Source: Mycobacterium sp. GA-2829 (GTDB taxonomy: Bacteria > Actinomycetota > Actinomycetes > Mycobacteriales > Mycobacteriaceae). From it: a DNA stretch of 64,000 nucleotides. The DNA lies in assembly GCF_001499965.1 (NCBI RefSeq), contig NZ_LQIT01000005.1, forward strand, positions 62,001 to 126,000, given 5' to 3'. How positions within the stretch are numbered: the stretch's first letter is position 1; each line of letters opens with the position of its first letter. This document shows, one piece after another, positions 35,147 to 43,005 of this stretch. Under the pieces are notes generated by a model. That model saw only the letters and a list, made by a program, of their open reading frames with translations, was not told the origin of the DNA and searched no databases. The position numbers were made by a program, and so were the translations under genes.

Positions 35147-36058
35147 ATGAGCGACAACCCGTTCGACCCGTCGGTCTGGCAGCCGGTGCCGGGGTTCGAC
35201 CTGACCGACATCACCTACCACCGCCACGTCGTCGACGGCGTCCCGCAGCCGACGGTGCGGGTGGCGTTCGACCGCCCCGAGGTGCGCAACGCGTTCCGTC
35301 CGCACACCGTCGACGAGCTCTACCGCGTCCTCGACCACGCCCGGATGTCCTCGGACGTCGGCGTCGTCCTGCTGACCGGTAACGGTCCGTCGCCCAAGGA
35401 CGGCGGCTGGGCGTTCTGCTCGGGCGGCGACCAGCGCATCCGCGGGCGCACCGGCTACCAGTACGCCTCCGGTGAGACGGCCGACACCGTCGACGCCGCA
35501 CGCGCCGGACGGCTGCACATCCTCGAGGTGCAGCGGTTGATCCGGTTCATGCCGAAGGTCGTCATCTGCCTGGTCAACGGGTGGGCCGCAGGCGGCGGGC
35601 ACAGCCTGCACGTCACCTGCGACCTCACGCTGGCCAGCCGTCAGCACGCCCGGTTCAAGCAGACCGACGCCGACGTCGGCAGCTTCGACGGCGGCTTCGG
35701 CAGCGCGTACCTGGCACGCCAGACCGGCCAGAAGTTCGGCCGTGAGATCTTCTTCCTCGGCCGCGCGTACGACGCCGAGACCATGCACCAGATGGGGGCC
35801 GTCAACGCCGTCGTCGACCACGCCGAGCTGGAGTCCGAGGCGCTGCAGTGGGCCGCGGAGATCAACGGCAAGTCGCCGCAGGCGATCCGGATGCTGAAGT
35901 TCTCGTTCAACCTCATCGACGACGGGCTGGTGGGTCAGCAGGTGTTCGCCGGGGAGGCGACGCGGTTGGCGTACATGACCGACGAGGCCGTCGAGGGCCG
36001 GGACGCGTTCCTGGAGAAGCGCGATCCGGATTGGAGCGCGTTCCCCCGCTACTTCTGA
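35147..36058 (+). CDS. menB: 1,4-Dihydroxy-2-naphthoyl-CoA synthase
   Basis: A crotonase-fold enzyme that closes the ring of o-succinylbenzoyl-CoA to DHNA-CoA. The 303-residue protein has F-D-R-P-E-V-R-N-A-F, the oxyanion segment G-W-A-A-G-G-G-H-S-L-H, the catalytic-Asp region Q-T-D-A-D-V-G-S-F-D-G-G-F-G and the MenB C-terminal Y-M-T-D-E-A-V-E-G-R-D-A-F. The long C-terminus ending P-R-Y-F is typical for MenB. Its last 10 bp overlap the 3' end of the convergent AraC-type regulator. Confidence 0.96.
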   Translation: MSDNPFDPSVWQPVPGFDLTDITYHRHVVDGVPQPTVRVAFDRPEVRNAFRPHTVDELYRVLDHARMSSDVGVVLLTGNGPSPKDGGWAFCSGGDQRIRGRTGYQYASGETADTVDAARAGRLHILEVQRLIRFMPKVVICLVNGWAAGGGHSLHVTCDLTLASRQHARFKQTDADVGSFDGGFGSAYLARQTGQKFGREIFFLGRAYDAETMHQMGAVNAVVDHAELESEALQWAAEINGKSPQAIRMLKFSFNLIDDGLVGQQVFAGEATRLAYMTDEAVEGRDAFLEKRDPDWSAFPRYF

Positions 36059-37053
36059 CGCGGCGATCTGTGCACGATTTCGCGCGGTGAGCGCGCGTTT
36101 TCGTGCACAAATCGCTCAGCGGGGGTGACGCTCGCCCGGTAGTTCAGCGGCGACACCCCGACCGCCCGCTTGAACGCCGTGCTGAACGCGCTCTCGGAGG
36201 TGTAGCCGAGCTCGACGGCCAACGGCCCTATCCGTACGTCACCGTCGCGCAGTGCGCGCTGCGCGAGCCGCATCCGCCACGCGCTGAGGTAGGCCAGCGG
36301 CGGGGACCCGGCCACGTCGCGGAACCGCTCGGCGAACGCGGTGCGTGACATCGTCGCGGCGCGGGCCAACTCGTCGAGCCGCCATTGCCGTCCGGGATCG
36401 GTGTGCATCAGGGACACCGCTGCCCGCAGTCGGTCGTCGGTGAGCAGTCGCAGCCAGCCCGGGGGAAGCTCATCGGCCTGGGCGAGGTGTGCCCGCAGGA
36501 CCGTGAGGACCAGCAACTGGGCGTGCTGGTTGACCGCGAAGTCCGCGCCGACCCGCCGGGCGGTGGCCTCCTCCCAGATGCGTTCCAGGGTCTCGCGAAG
36601 GTGCATGGCATCGGTGGCTGACGCCCGCACGTGGACCGCCGGCGGCAGCCCGGCCGCCAGCAGTTCCACCCCCGCCCTGTTCGCGTCGATGTGTCCGCCG
36701 ATGACGACGTCGTCGTCGCCGTCGTCGATGCGCACGAACGTGTTCGGTTCGGTCAGCGTGAGCTGCCTGACCGGCTCCGCCGGCCCACCCCGCAACGTCG
36801 CCCACGACCGGCGGTTGAGCACCACCACGTCGCCGGTCTCGATGTCGATCGGGCCGCGCACGCCGTCGGCCGTCAGTGTGGCGCGGCCGGCCACCACGGC
36901 GATGAACTTCAGCGGGGACGACAGTTCGAAACGCGTCGACCAGGCGCCCGCGACCCCGAAGCCCCCGGAGATCACACTGTGCACCTCGACCAACCGCAGG
37001 ACGTCGGAGAGCTGATCCGTACTGTCGCGCAGAAAACGCGGACTCATGCTCAT
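36049..37053 (-). CDS. AraC-family transcriptional regulator (cupin-like sensor)
   Basis: A 334-residue regulator. The N-terminal half is a cupin-like sensor (I-E-T-G-D-V-V-V-L-N-R-R and similar strands). Residues ~215-310 are an AraC domain with D-E-L-A-R-A-A-T-M-S-R-T-A-F-A-E-R-F and A-V-E-L-G-Y-T-S-E-S-A-F. The C-terminal tail, about residues 310-334, is encoded by hairpin element H4, so part of the protein end is repeat-derived. It is divergent by 33 bp from the SDR at 37087, its likely target. I chose the ATG at 37053 (M-S-M-S-P-R); the longer frame runs through that SDR. Confidence 0.82.
   Translation of the reverse strand: MSMSPRFLRDSTDQLSDVLRLVEVHSVISGGFGVAGAWSTRFELSSPLKFIAVVAGRATLTADGVRGPIDIETGDVVVLNRRSWATLRGGPAEPVRQLTLTEPNTFVRIDDGDDDVVIGGHIDANRAGVELLAAGLPPAVHVRASATDAMHLRETLERIWEEATARRVGADFAVNQHAQLLVLTVLRAHLAQADELPPGWLRLLTDDRLRAAVSLMHTDPGRQWRLDELARAATMSRTAFAERFRDVAGSPPLAYLSAWRMRLAQRALRDGDVRIGPLAVELGYTSESAFSTAFKRAVGVSPLNYRASVTPAERFVHENARSPREIVHRSPRQK
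36063..36115. repeat. Palindromic element H4 inside the 3' end of the AraC gene
   Basis: Arms 36063-36086 and 36091-36115 pair with few mismatches; the core is TGTGCACGA / TCGTGCACA. The element lies between the menB stop and the AraC coding end and encodes the AraC C-terminus. Its outer arm matches element H5. Confidence 0.75.
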
Positions 37054-37086
37054 GCGAAGTCCCCGACCGCCGTTGTTATTCCGGGC

Positions 37087-38088
37087 ATGACACACAAACA
37101 GCACCCCCTTGGCTCCGAATTCACCGCCGCGAACACCGCCGACGACGTCCTCGAAGGCATCGATCTGTCCGGCCGCACCGCCATCGTCACCGCAGGCCAC
37201 GTCGGCCTGGGGCGCGAAACCACCCGGGCGTTGAGCGCGGCGGGCGCCACCGTGCTCGTCGGCTCGCGCGATCCCCGGCGTGCCGCGGCGGCCGTCGCCG
37301 GCATCGACCGCGCCGAGGTCGGCGAACTCGACCTACTCGACCCGGGCTCGGTGGAGGCGTTCGCCGCGCGCTACCTCGACTCGGGGCGGCCTCTACACAT
37401 GCTCATCAACAACGCCGGGATCATGGGCAGCCCACTGACACGGGACGCCCGCGGCTACGAATCCCAGTTCGCCACCAACCACCTCGGTCATTTCCAGCTC
37501 ACCCGGGCCCTGCTGCCTGCGCTGCGGTCGGCCGGCGGCGCCCGGGTGGTGGGCCTCTCGTCGTGGGGGCATCATCTGTCCGACATCCGCTGGGACGATC
37601 CGCATTTCGAGAGCGGATCGTATGACGGCATGGTCGGCTACGGCCAGTCCAAGACCGCCAACGTCTTGTTCGCGGTCGAACTGGACCGCCGCTTCGCCGA
37701 TGACGGCATCCGCGGGTACGCCCTGCATCCCGGCGGGATCTTCGGGACGAACCTCGCCCCGTGGCTGACCGAAAGCGATTGGCAGGCCATGGGTCTCATC
37801 GACGATGCCGGAGCGCCGGTCATCGACCCCGACCGCGACATGAAGACACCGCAACAAGGCGCATCGACGACGGTGTGGGCAGCGACGAGCCCGTCGCTGG
37901 CCGACATCGGCGGCGTGTATCTACAGAACAACGACATCGCCCCGCTGGAGGACGTCACCGAGCCCATCAGTATCGAGTTCGGGAGCGGTCCGGTCGAGAT
38001 GACCGTCGGCGTCACCCGCTACGCCGTCGACCCCGAAGCTGCGCAACGCCTCTGGGACCTCAGCGAGAAGCTGCTCGCCGACTCCTAG
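37087..38088 (+). CDS. Short-chain dehydrogenase/reductase (retinol-dehydrogenase-like)
   Basis: A 333-residue SDR. The cofactor loop T-A-G-H-V-G-L-G-R departs from the usual T-G-x3-G-x-G in its first glycine. N-N-A-G-I-M-G, N-H-L-G-H-F and the catalytic Y-G-Q-S-K are intact. This layout is that of retinol-dehydrogenase/WW-domain-oxidoreductase-like SDRs. The ATG at 37087 lies 33 bp from the divergent AraC gene. Its stop overlaps the convergent SDR at 38085 by 4 bp. Substrate is unknown. Confidence 0.85.
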   Translation: MTHKQHPLGSEFTAANTADDVLEGIDLSGRTAIVTAGHVGLGRETTRALSAAGATVLVGSRDPRRAAAAVAGIDRAEVGELDLLDPGSVEAFAARYLDSGRPLHMLINNAGIMGSPLTRDARGYESQFATNHLGHFQLTRALLPALRSAGGARVVGLSSWGHHLSDIRWDDPHFESGSYDGMVGYGQSKTANVLFAVELDRRFADDGIRGYALHPGGIFGTNLAPWLTESDWQAMGLIDDAGAPVIDPDRDMKTPQQGASTTVWAATSPSLADIGGVYLQNNDIAPLEDVTEPISIEFGSGPVEMTVGVTRYAVDPEAAQRLWDLSEKLLADS

Positions 38089-38927
38089 TCCCGCGAGATG
38101 CTCGTCGCCAGCGCCCGCTCCCGCCACGGTGCGAGCTCGGCCGCGTCGGTGGCGACGCGGCCCTCGGTCGCCGCGACCGCGTCGGGTCCGACCGGAAGCC
38201 GGGTGGGGGGAGCCCCCGCGGCCACCACGTCGTAGAGGAGCGCGGCGAGCTTGTCCGGGTCACCGTCCTGGGTCTGGTCCATCTCGTCGAACTGCGCGAC
38301 CTGCTCGTGTGCGGGCGTGCCCGCGTAGTCGTCGATGGTGCCGTGCTCCTCTGCGATCCACACCGTCGACGCTGCGAGGAAGTCGGTCCGGAACGCTCCG
38401 GGTTCGATCGCCAGCACCGAGATGCCGAGCGGGGCGAGGTCGTGGCGGAGGCCTGCGGTCAGGCCCTCGACGGCGAACTTGGTCGCGTTGTACATCGACG
38501 ACGCGGGGAACCCGATGACACCGGCCGTCGAGCTGAGGTTGACGATGGTCCCCGACCGCTGAGCGCGCAGCGTCGGCAGCGTGGCGCGGATGACGTCGAT
38601 GGTGCCGAACACGTTCAGCTCGAACTGATCTCGAATCTGCTTGTCGCTCATCTCCTCCAGCGCGCCGGCGAGGGCCCGGCCCGCATTGTTGACGACGACG
38701 TCGATGCGGCCGAATCGGTCGACGGCGGCCGTGACGGCGGCGCGGACCGCGGCTGGGTCGGTGACGTCGAGCGGCAGCGCGAGCAGCTTCTCGCTGGCGC
38801 CGAGCGCGGCGACGACGGTCTGAGGGTTCCGAGCCGTTGCGACGACCGCGTCTCCCTGCGCCAGCGCATACCGCGCGATCGCCGCGCCCAACCCCCGCGA
38901 AGTTCCGGTGATGAACCAGACGTCCAT
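38085..38927 (-). CDS. Short-chain dehydrogenase/reductase
   Basis: A 280-residue classical SDR with [32 protein letters not shown] and catalytic Y-N-A-T-K. The basic residue in T-S-R-G suggests NADP(H). It is divergent from a TetR regulator, and a perfect 17-bp-arm operator-like palindrome lies 14 bp upstream of its ATG. It is therefore the best candidate target of that regulator. Substrate unknown. Confidence 0.88.
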   Translation of the reverse strand: MDVWFITGTSRGLGAAIARYALAQGDAVVATARNPQTVVAALGASEKLLALPLDVTDPAAVRAAVTAAVDRFGRIDVVVNNAGRALAGALEEMSDKQIRDQFELNVFGTIDVIRATLPTLRAQRSGTIVNLSSTAGVIGFPASSMYNATKFAVEGLTAGLRHDLAPLGISVLAIEPGAFRTDFLAASTVWIAEEHGTIDDYAGTPAHEQVAQFDEMDQTQDGDPDKLAALLYDVVAAGAPPTRLPVGPDAVAATEGRVATDAAELAPWRERALATSISRD

Positions 38928-38940
38928 GACAGCTCCAATG

Positions 38941-38978
38941 TTAGTGGTCTCTTACATCCCAATGTAAGAGACCACTAA
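38941..38978. promoter_or_regulatory. Operator-like perfect palindrome between SDR and TetR genes
   Basis: Arms TTAGTGGTCTCTTACAT (38941-38957) and its exact complement (38962-38978) flank a 4-bp spacer. It lies in the 82-bp divergent region, 14 bp from the SDR start and 32 bp from the TetR start, as expected for an autoregulatory TetR operator. Confidence 0.78.
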
Positions 38979-39009
38979 CTTCGCGTCAAACCAGTGCTAC
39001 TACTAAGGG

Positions 39010-39603
39010 GTGCCGCGCAGCAGCTATCACCACGGCGACCTGCGGCCCGCGCTGGTGGAGGCGGGCCTGGACATGGTCGCCGAGCGGGGAATGGAAGCGT
39101 TGTCCGTGGCGGAGGCCGCCAAGCGCGTCGGCGTGAGCGCCGCGGCGCCGTACCGGCACTTCCCCAACCGCAGGGCGTTCCTCGCCGCGGTCGTCACCGC
39201 CGCCGCACGTGAATTCGACGCGGAAGTGCGCGCCGCCATCGGAACGGGGGACGCACTCGAGCAGATGGAGGCGACCGCCCGGACCTACGTCAGGTTCGTC
39301 GCCCGTCGCCGGATCGGGTGGGACGCCATCTACGGCCACGACGTGAGCGATGTCCTGGATCCGGACCAGCGAGATGCGATGCGCTCGCTCAGCGATGCGT
39401 TCCTCGTTCCGGCACTCGCGGTGACCGGTGGCGATACCCGCGCCGCGCTACGCCTCGTCGAACACGAGATCGCCGCCGCGCACGGCTACGCCAGCCTGTT
39501 CGTGGCCGGCATGTTCGAGCCCAAGTATCCGAAGGTCGACCGCGCCGCCGCACAGGCCGCGTCGATCACCCGCACCCTCGCCGAAGCCGCCCGTCCCCGG
39601 TGA
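39010..39603 (+). CDS. TetR/AcrR-family transcriptional regulator
   Basis: A 197-residue repressor. The N-terminal HTH covers about residues 10-52 (Y-H-H-G-D-L-R-P-A-L, then L-S-V-A-E-A-A-K-R-V-G-V-S and A-P-Y-R-H-F-P-N-R). The C-terminal region resembles the TetR_C_33/WHG-type domain (W-D-A-I-Y-G). The GTG at 39010 is the only start giving a complete HTH. It probably controls itself and the divergent SDR through the palindrome at 38941-38978. Its stop codon lies in palindrome H5. Confidence 0.86.
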   Translation: MPRSSYHHGDLRPALVEAGLDMVAERGMEALSVAEAAKRVGVSAAAPYRHFPNRRAFLAAVVTAAAREFDAEVRAAIGTGDALEQMEATARTYVRFVARRRIGWDAIYGHDVSDVLDPDQRDAMRSLSDAFLVPALAVTGGDTRAALRLVEHEIAAAHGYASLFVAGMFEPKYPKVDRAAAQAASITRTLAEAARPR

Positions 39604-39650
39604 TTTGTGCACGATTACGCGCGCTCACCGCTCGGAATCGTGCACAAATC
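39602..39650. repeat. Palindromic element H5 overlapping the TetR stop codon
   Basis: Perfect 15-bp arms GATTTGTGCACGATT (39602-39616) and AATCGTGCACAAATC (39636-39650). The left arm includes two bases of the TetR stop codon. The arm sequence nearly repeats that of H4, 3.5 kb away. Confidence 0.78.
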
Positions 39651-39669
39651 GCTCACCTAGACTCCCTGG

Positions 39670-40545
39670 GTGAGCAAGAACCCGCTGCGCCGCCTGTCCG
39701 ACACCCTCATGTTGACCAGCATGCGGCCCTCGATGGCCGAGCAGTTCCTGCAGCCCCGCGCCGACATCGACCTGGCCGGGAAACGGATCCTGCTGACCGG
39801 CGCATCGTCGGGGATCGGGGAGGCGGCCGCCGAGAAGTTCGCCCGCCGCGGCGCCACCGTCATCGCGGTCGCGCGCCGGCAGGACCTGCTCGACGCGCTC
39901 GTCGGACGGATCACCGCCGCGGGCGGCGAGGCCACCGCCCGCGCCTGCGACCTGTCCGACCTCGACGCCGTCGACGAGCTGGTGGCCGAGGTGACCGACC
40001 GGTTCGGCGGGGTCGACATCCTGATCAACAACGCGGGCAAGTCGATTCGCCGCCCGATCGCCGAATCGTTGGACCGCTGGCACGACGTCGAACGCACGAT
40101 GACGCTCAACTACTACTCCCCGCTGCGGCTGATCCGCGGGCTCGCGCCGGCCATGCTCGAGCGCGGGGAGGGCCACATCGTCAACGTCGCGACGTGGGGG
40201 GTGTTCAGCGAGGCGTCGCCGCTGTTCGGGGTCTACGTCGCCTCGAAGGCGGCGCTGTCGGCGGTCAGCCGGGTCATCGAGACCGAATGGGCCGACAAGG
40301 GTGTGCACTCGACGACGCTGTACTACCCGCTGGTGAAGACCCCGATGATCGCGCCGACGCGGGCCTATGACCGGGTGCCGGGGCTGAGTTCGCAGGAGGC
40401 GGCCGACTGGATGATCGCCGCGGCACGGCACCGCCCGGTGCGCATCGCACCGCGGATGGCGGTCACCGCGCGGGCCGTCGACTCGCTGGCGCCGACGTGG
40501 TTCAACGCGATCGTCAAGCGGCAGCAGTTCCAGCCCGGCGCCTGA
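39670..40545 (+). CDS. Short-chain dehydrogenase/reductase (Rv0547c-like)
   Basis: A 291-residue SDR with an N-terminal extension before the cofactor motif T-G-A-S-S-G-I-G (about residues 42-49). N-N-A-G-K-S and the catalytic Y-V-A-S-K are intact. Position next to menB and the VOC protein matches M. tuberculosis Rv0547c. The GTG at 39670 follows H5 by about 20 bp. The C-terminus ends in a hydrophobic, positively charged segment (T-W-F-N-A-I-V-K-R) that may associate with membrane. Substrate unknown. Confidence 0.88.
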   Translation: MSKNPLRRLSDTLMLTSMRPSMAEQFLQPRADIDLAGKRILLTGASSGIGEAAAEKFARRGATVIAVARRQDLLDALVGRITAAGGEATARACDLSDLDAVDELVAEVTDRFGGVDILINNAGKSIRRPIAESLDRWHDVERTMTLNYYSPLRLIRGLAPAMLERGEGHIVNVATWGVFSEASPLFGVYVASKAALSAVSRVIETEWADKGVHSTTLYYPLVKTPMIAPTRAYDRVPGLSSQEAADWMIAAARHRPVRIAPRMAVTARAVDSLAPTWFNAIVKRQQFQPGA

Positions 40546-40566
40546 GCGCCGTGGTAGACACGGCCC

Positions 40567-40938
40567 ATGGAAATCCTGGCCAGCCGGATGCTGCTGCGGC
40601 CGGCGGACTATGACGCGTCGCTGCGGTTCTACCGCGACGGGCTCGGGCTGGCGATCGCCCGTGAGTACGCCGGCGGCACCGTGTTCTACGCCGGCCAGTC
40701 ACTCATCGAGCTGGCCGCCCACGGCGGTCCGGACGCCGGCGGAACGGTGTGGCTGCAGGTCCGCGACATCCACGCCGCCCAGGACGAGCTGCGTGGGCGC
40801 GGCGTCGCGATCGCGCGCGAGGCGAAGCAGGAACCGTGGGGGCTCTACGAGATGCACGTGCGCGACCCCGACGGCGTCACGCTGATCGTCGTTCAAGTGC
40901 CCGACAATCACCCGTTGCGGCGCGACACCCGCGGTTAG
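40567..40938 (+). CDS. VOC-family (glyoxalase/dioxygenase fold) protein (Rv0546c-like)
   Basis: A 123-residue single VOC module pair. F-Y-R-D-G-L-G-L, then A-G-Q-S-L-I-E-L-A and G-L-Y-E-M-H-V-R-D-P-D-G carry likely metal-ligand Glu and His positions. Such small proteins include glyoxalase I and fosfomycin-resistance-like enzymes; the reaction here is unknown. It follows the SDR by 21 bp on the same strand, forming a two-gene unit conserved with M. tuberculosis. It overlaps the 3' end of the DUF3349 gene by 4 bp. Confidence 0.83.
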   Translation: MEILASRMLLRPADYDASLRFYRDGLGLAIAREYAGGTVFYAGQSLIELAAHGGPDAGGTVWLQVRDIHAAQDELRGRGVAIAREAKQEPWGLYEMHVRDPDGVTLIVVQVPDNHPLRRDTRG

Positions 40939-41219
40939 CGCACCGGCGAGGCCAGCGGCCAGCCCACCGACGCCAACCGCGCGGCGACCTGATGCACCTC
41001 TTCGGGGTTGGGTTCCTTGTCGATGAGGTCGTGCACCGCGGCGCGGATCTCGTCCTCGGTGACGGTGTCGGAATCGGTCGAGCGCAGCACCGACTGCGCG
41101 GCCTTGACGACCTCTTCCTCGGTCAGCGAGCGCTTCAGCAGGGCCAGCAGCGGGAAGTAGTCCTTCGGCGGTACGCCCTGCGGATAGCCGTCGCGCAGCC
41201 ACGTCAGCACCTTGTCCAT
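40935..41219 (-). CDS. DUF3349 family protein, copy A
   Basis: A 94-residue helical protein with W-L-R-D-G-Y-P-Q-G-V-P and P-L-L-A-L-L-K-R-S-L-T-E-E-E-V, the DUF3349 signature (M. tuberculosis Rv0543c-like). I chose the ATG at 41219 because it matches the second copy. A GTG at 41255 overlapping the previous stop (GTGA) is the alternative. It is the last gene of the pit-membrane protein-DUF3349 unit. A clear paralogue lies at 43006-43314, on the other side of pit. Function is unknown. Confidence 0.82.
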   Translation of the reverse strand: MDKVLTWLRDGYPQGVPPKDYFPLLALLKRSLTEEEVVKAAQSVLRSTDSDTVTEDEIRAAVHDLIDKEPNPEEVHQVAARLASVGWPLASPVR

Positions 41220-41251
41220 GACGCCGGCGTTCTCAGTCGTCAACGCCACCC

Positions 41252-41530
41252 TCACTTCGCGAACGGGAACAGGTTGATGCCGAGCTGGTGTTCGATCGTC
41301 GAGCGGGTGATCCAGAGCAGCCCGATCAGGATCACCGCGCCGACGAGCGTGAACAGCGCCACGCCGAGGGCTTTCAGCGCCGGGTTGGGGGCCTGGGCGG
41401 CGCCGTCGGCGTCGGGGTCACCCGCGCCGGCGGAGTAGGCGACCAGACCGCACGCGAACAGTGCGGGCAGTCCCGCGCCGAGGATCAGGCCGACGGCCAG
41501 CACCCGCAGGATGCTCTCGAGGTGAACCAT
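41252..41530 (-). CDS. Small two-helix membrane protein (Rv0544c-like)
   Basis: A 92-residue protein with two membrane helices (about residues 9-34 and 53-74) joined by an acidic loop (D-P-D-A-D-G). It lies 30 bp downstream of pit and overlaps or abuts the DUF3349 gene, a trio also present in M. tuberculosis (Rv0545c-Rv0544c-Rv0543c). A role in phosphate transport is possible by association only. Confidence 0.8.
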   Translation of the reverse strand: MVHLESILRVLAVGLILGAGLPALFACGLVAYSAGAGDPDADGAAQAPNPALKALGVALFTLVGAVILIGLLWITRSTIEHQLGINLFPFAK

Positions 41531-41560
41531 GTCCGGTGTCCTTCAGTCGTGTCGTTCGGG

Positions 41561-42796
41561 TCAGACGGCCGCGACGTCGCGGGGCGCTTCGCGGACCTCG
41601 GCGGGCACCACGGAGTTGCTGTCGTCGTCCCAGTCGGCGTTGACGTTGCGGTGGTCGACCTTCTGCTGCTGGGCGCGCCACCACAGTCCGAAGGAGACGC
41701 CGACGAGGATCAGGAAGATCAACCCGTCGCCGACCAGCTGGGTGGTCATGCCCGCGACCGAGTGGGACAGCCAGAAGGCCAGCGCGCCGACGAGGCCAGC
41801 GGCGGGCAGCGTGATCAGCCAGGCGACGGCCATCCGGCCTGCCACGGCCCAGCGCACCTGCGCGCCCGGCTTGCCGACGCCGCTGCCGAGGATCGATCCG
41901 GTCGCGACGTGGGTGGTGGACAGCGCCATACCCGCGGCGCTTGAGCTGAGGATGATCGCGGCCGATGACGCCTCGGCGGCCAGGCCCTGCGGGGACTCGA
42001 TCTCGACCAGACCCTTGCCGAGGGTGCGGATGACGCGCCAGCCGCCGAGGTAGGTGCCCAGGCCGATGGCCAGCGCGCAGCTGGCGATGATCCAGAACGG
42101 CAGGCCCTGCTCCTTGACGTCCCCGGTCAGGTGGCCGGTGGTGATCAGGGCGAGCGCGATGACACCCATCGTCTTCTGCGCGTCGTTGGTGCCGTGGGAC
42201 AGCGCGACCAGCGACGCCGTGGCGATCTGACCCCAGCGGAAGCCGGTCTCACGCTGTTTGCGCGCCACCTTGCGGGTGATGCGGTAGACGATCCAGGTGC
42301 CGCAGCCGGCGACCAGACCGGCGATGACCGGTGCGGCGATCGCGGGGATCAGCACCTTCTGGGTGACGCCGGTCCAGTTGACCCCGGACAGCCCGATGGC
42401 GGCCAGACCGGCGCCGATCAAGCCGCCGAACAGGGCGTGCGAGGAGCTCGACGGGATGCCGAACAGCCAGGTCAGCAGATTCCACAGGATGCCGCCGATG
42501 AGGCCGGCGAAGATGATGGTCAGCCCGGTGGACGCGTCGATGTTCGGCAGCAGGGATCCGGTGTCGCCGTCCTGGATCTTGAGCACCGAGGTGGTGACGG
42601 TGACGGCCACTTCCACCGACAGGAATGCGCCGACCAGGTTGAGGATGCCCGCGAGCGTGACCGCCGTCTTGGGCTTCAGCGCGCCGGTTGCGATCGACGT
42701 GGCCATCGCGTTTCCGGTGTCGTGGAAACCGTTGGTGAAGTCGAAAGCCAGTGCCGTCGCGATGAGCAGCACCAAGATGATCAACTCGGAACTCAC
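41561..42796 (-). CDS. pit: Inorganic phosphate transporter, PiT family
   Basis: A 411-residue membrane protein with about ten helices and both PiT signature repeats. The first is F-D-F-T-N-G-F-H-D-T-G-N-A near residues 18-30; the second is S-H-G-T-N-D-A-Q-K near residues 203-211. PiT carriers import metal phosphate by proton symport at low affinity. In this window pit, its small membrane protein and DUF3349 copy A are on the strand opposite to menB and menE, unlike the M. tuberculosis order I remember. A PHO-box-like direct repeat and a perfect palindrome lie in its 209-bp upstream region. Confidence 0.93.
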   Translation of the reverse strand: MSSELIILVLLIATALAFDFTNGFHDTGNAMATSIATGALKPKTAVTLAGILNLVGAFLSVEVAVTVTTSVLKIQDGDTGSLLPNIDASTGLTIIFAGLIGGILWNLLTWLFGIPSSSSHALFGGLIGAGLAAIGLSGVNWTGVTQKVLIPAIAAPVIAGLVAGCGTWIVYRITRKVARKQRETGFRWGQIATASLVALSHGTNDAQKTMGVIALALITTGHLTGDVKEQGLPFWIIASCALAIGLGTYLGGWRVIRTLGKGLVEIESPQGLAAEASSAAIILSSSAAGMALSTTHVATGSILGSGVGKPGAQVRWAVAGRMAVAWLITLPAAGLVGALAFWLSHSVAGMTTQLVGDGLIFLILVGVSFGLWWRAQQQKVDHRNVNADWDDDSNSVVPAEVREAPRDVAAV

Positions 42797-42869
42797 GAGT
42801 CCTCATTCTGCTGTGCCATGCCCTCCGTAACCAAAATTAGGGCGCGGCGAATTCCCGCGTGTCCTGGGC

Positions 42870-42883
42870 TTTTGCCGGCAAAA
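42870..42883. promoter_or_regulatory. Perfect 14-bp palindrome between pit and DUF3349 copy B
   Basis: TTTTGCCGGCAAAA is a perfect dyad 73 bp upstream of pit and 122 bp upstream of the DUF3349-menE unit. It may be an operator for a regulator I cannot identify. The rest of 42797-43005 contains no gene. Confidence 0.45.
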
Positions 42884-42890
42884 CGGGGTT

Positions 42891-42912
42891 GTTCACCAAG
42901 TGTTCATCCAGC
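42891..42912 (+). promoter_or_regulatory. PHO-box-like 11-bp direct repeat
   Basis: GTTCACCAAGT is followed at once by GTTCATCCAGC, two 11-bp units in direct orientation. This is the arrangement of actinobacterial PHO boxes (G-T-T-C-A-C/T-C repeats bound by PhoP/RegX3-type regulators). Its position between a phosphate transporter and DUF3349-menE supports the reading; binding is inferred. Confidence 0.5.
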
Positions 42913-43005
42913 GTGCGCCCGCCGTTGGTCCAGGGCGGCGGCAGGCCGCCGCGGCTACCATCGACTGCCTGCGGGCACACGGTCGCCTCCGTGCCCGGGA
43001 AAGTG

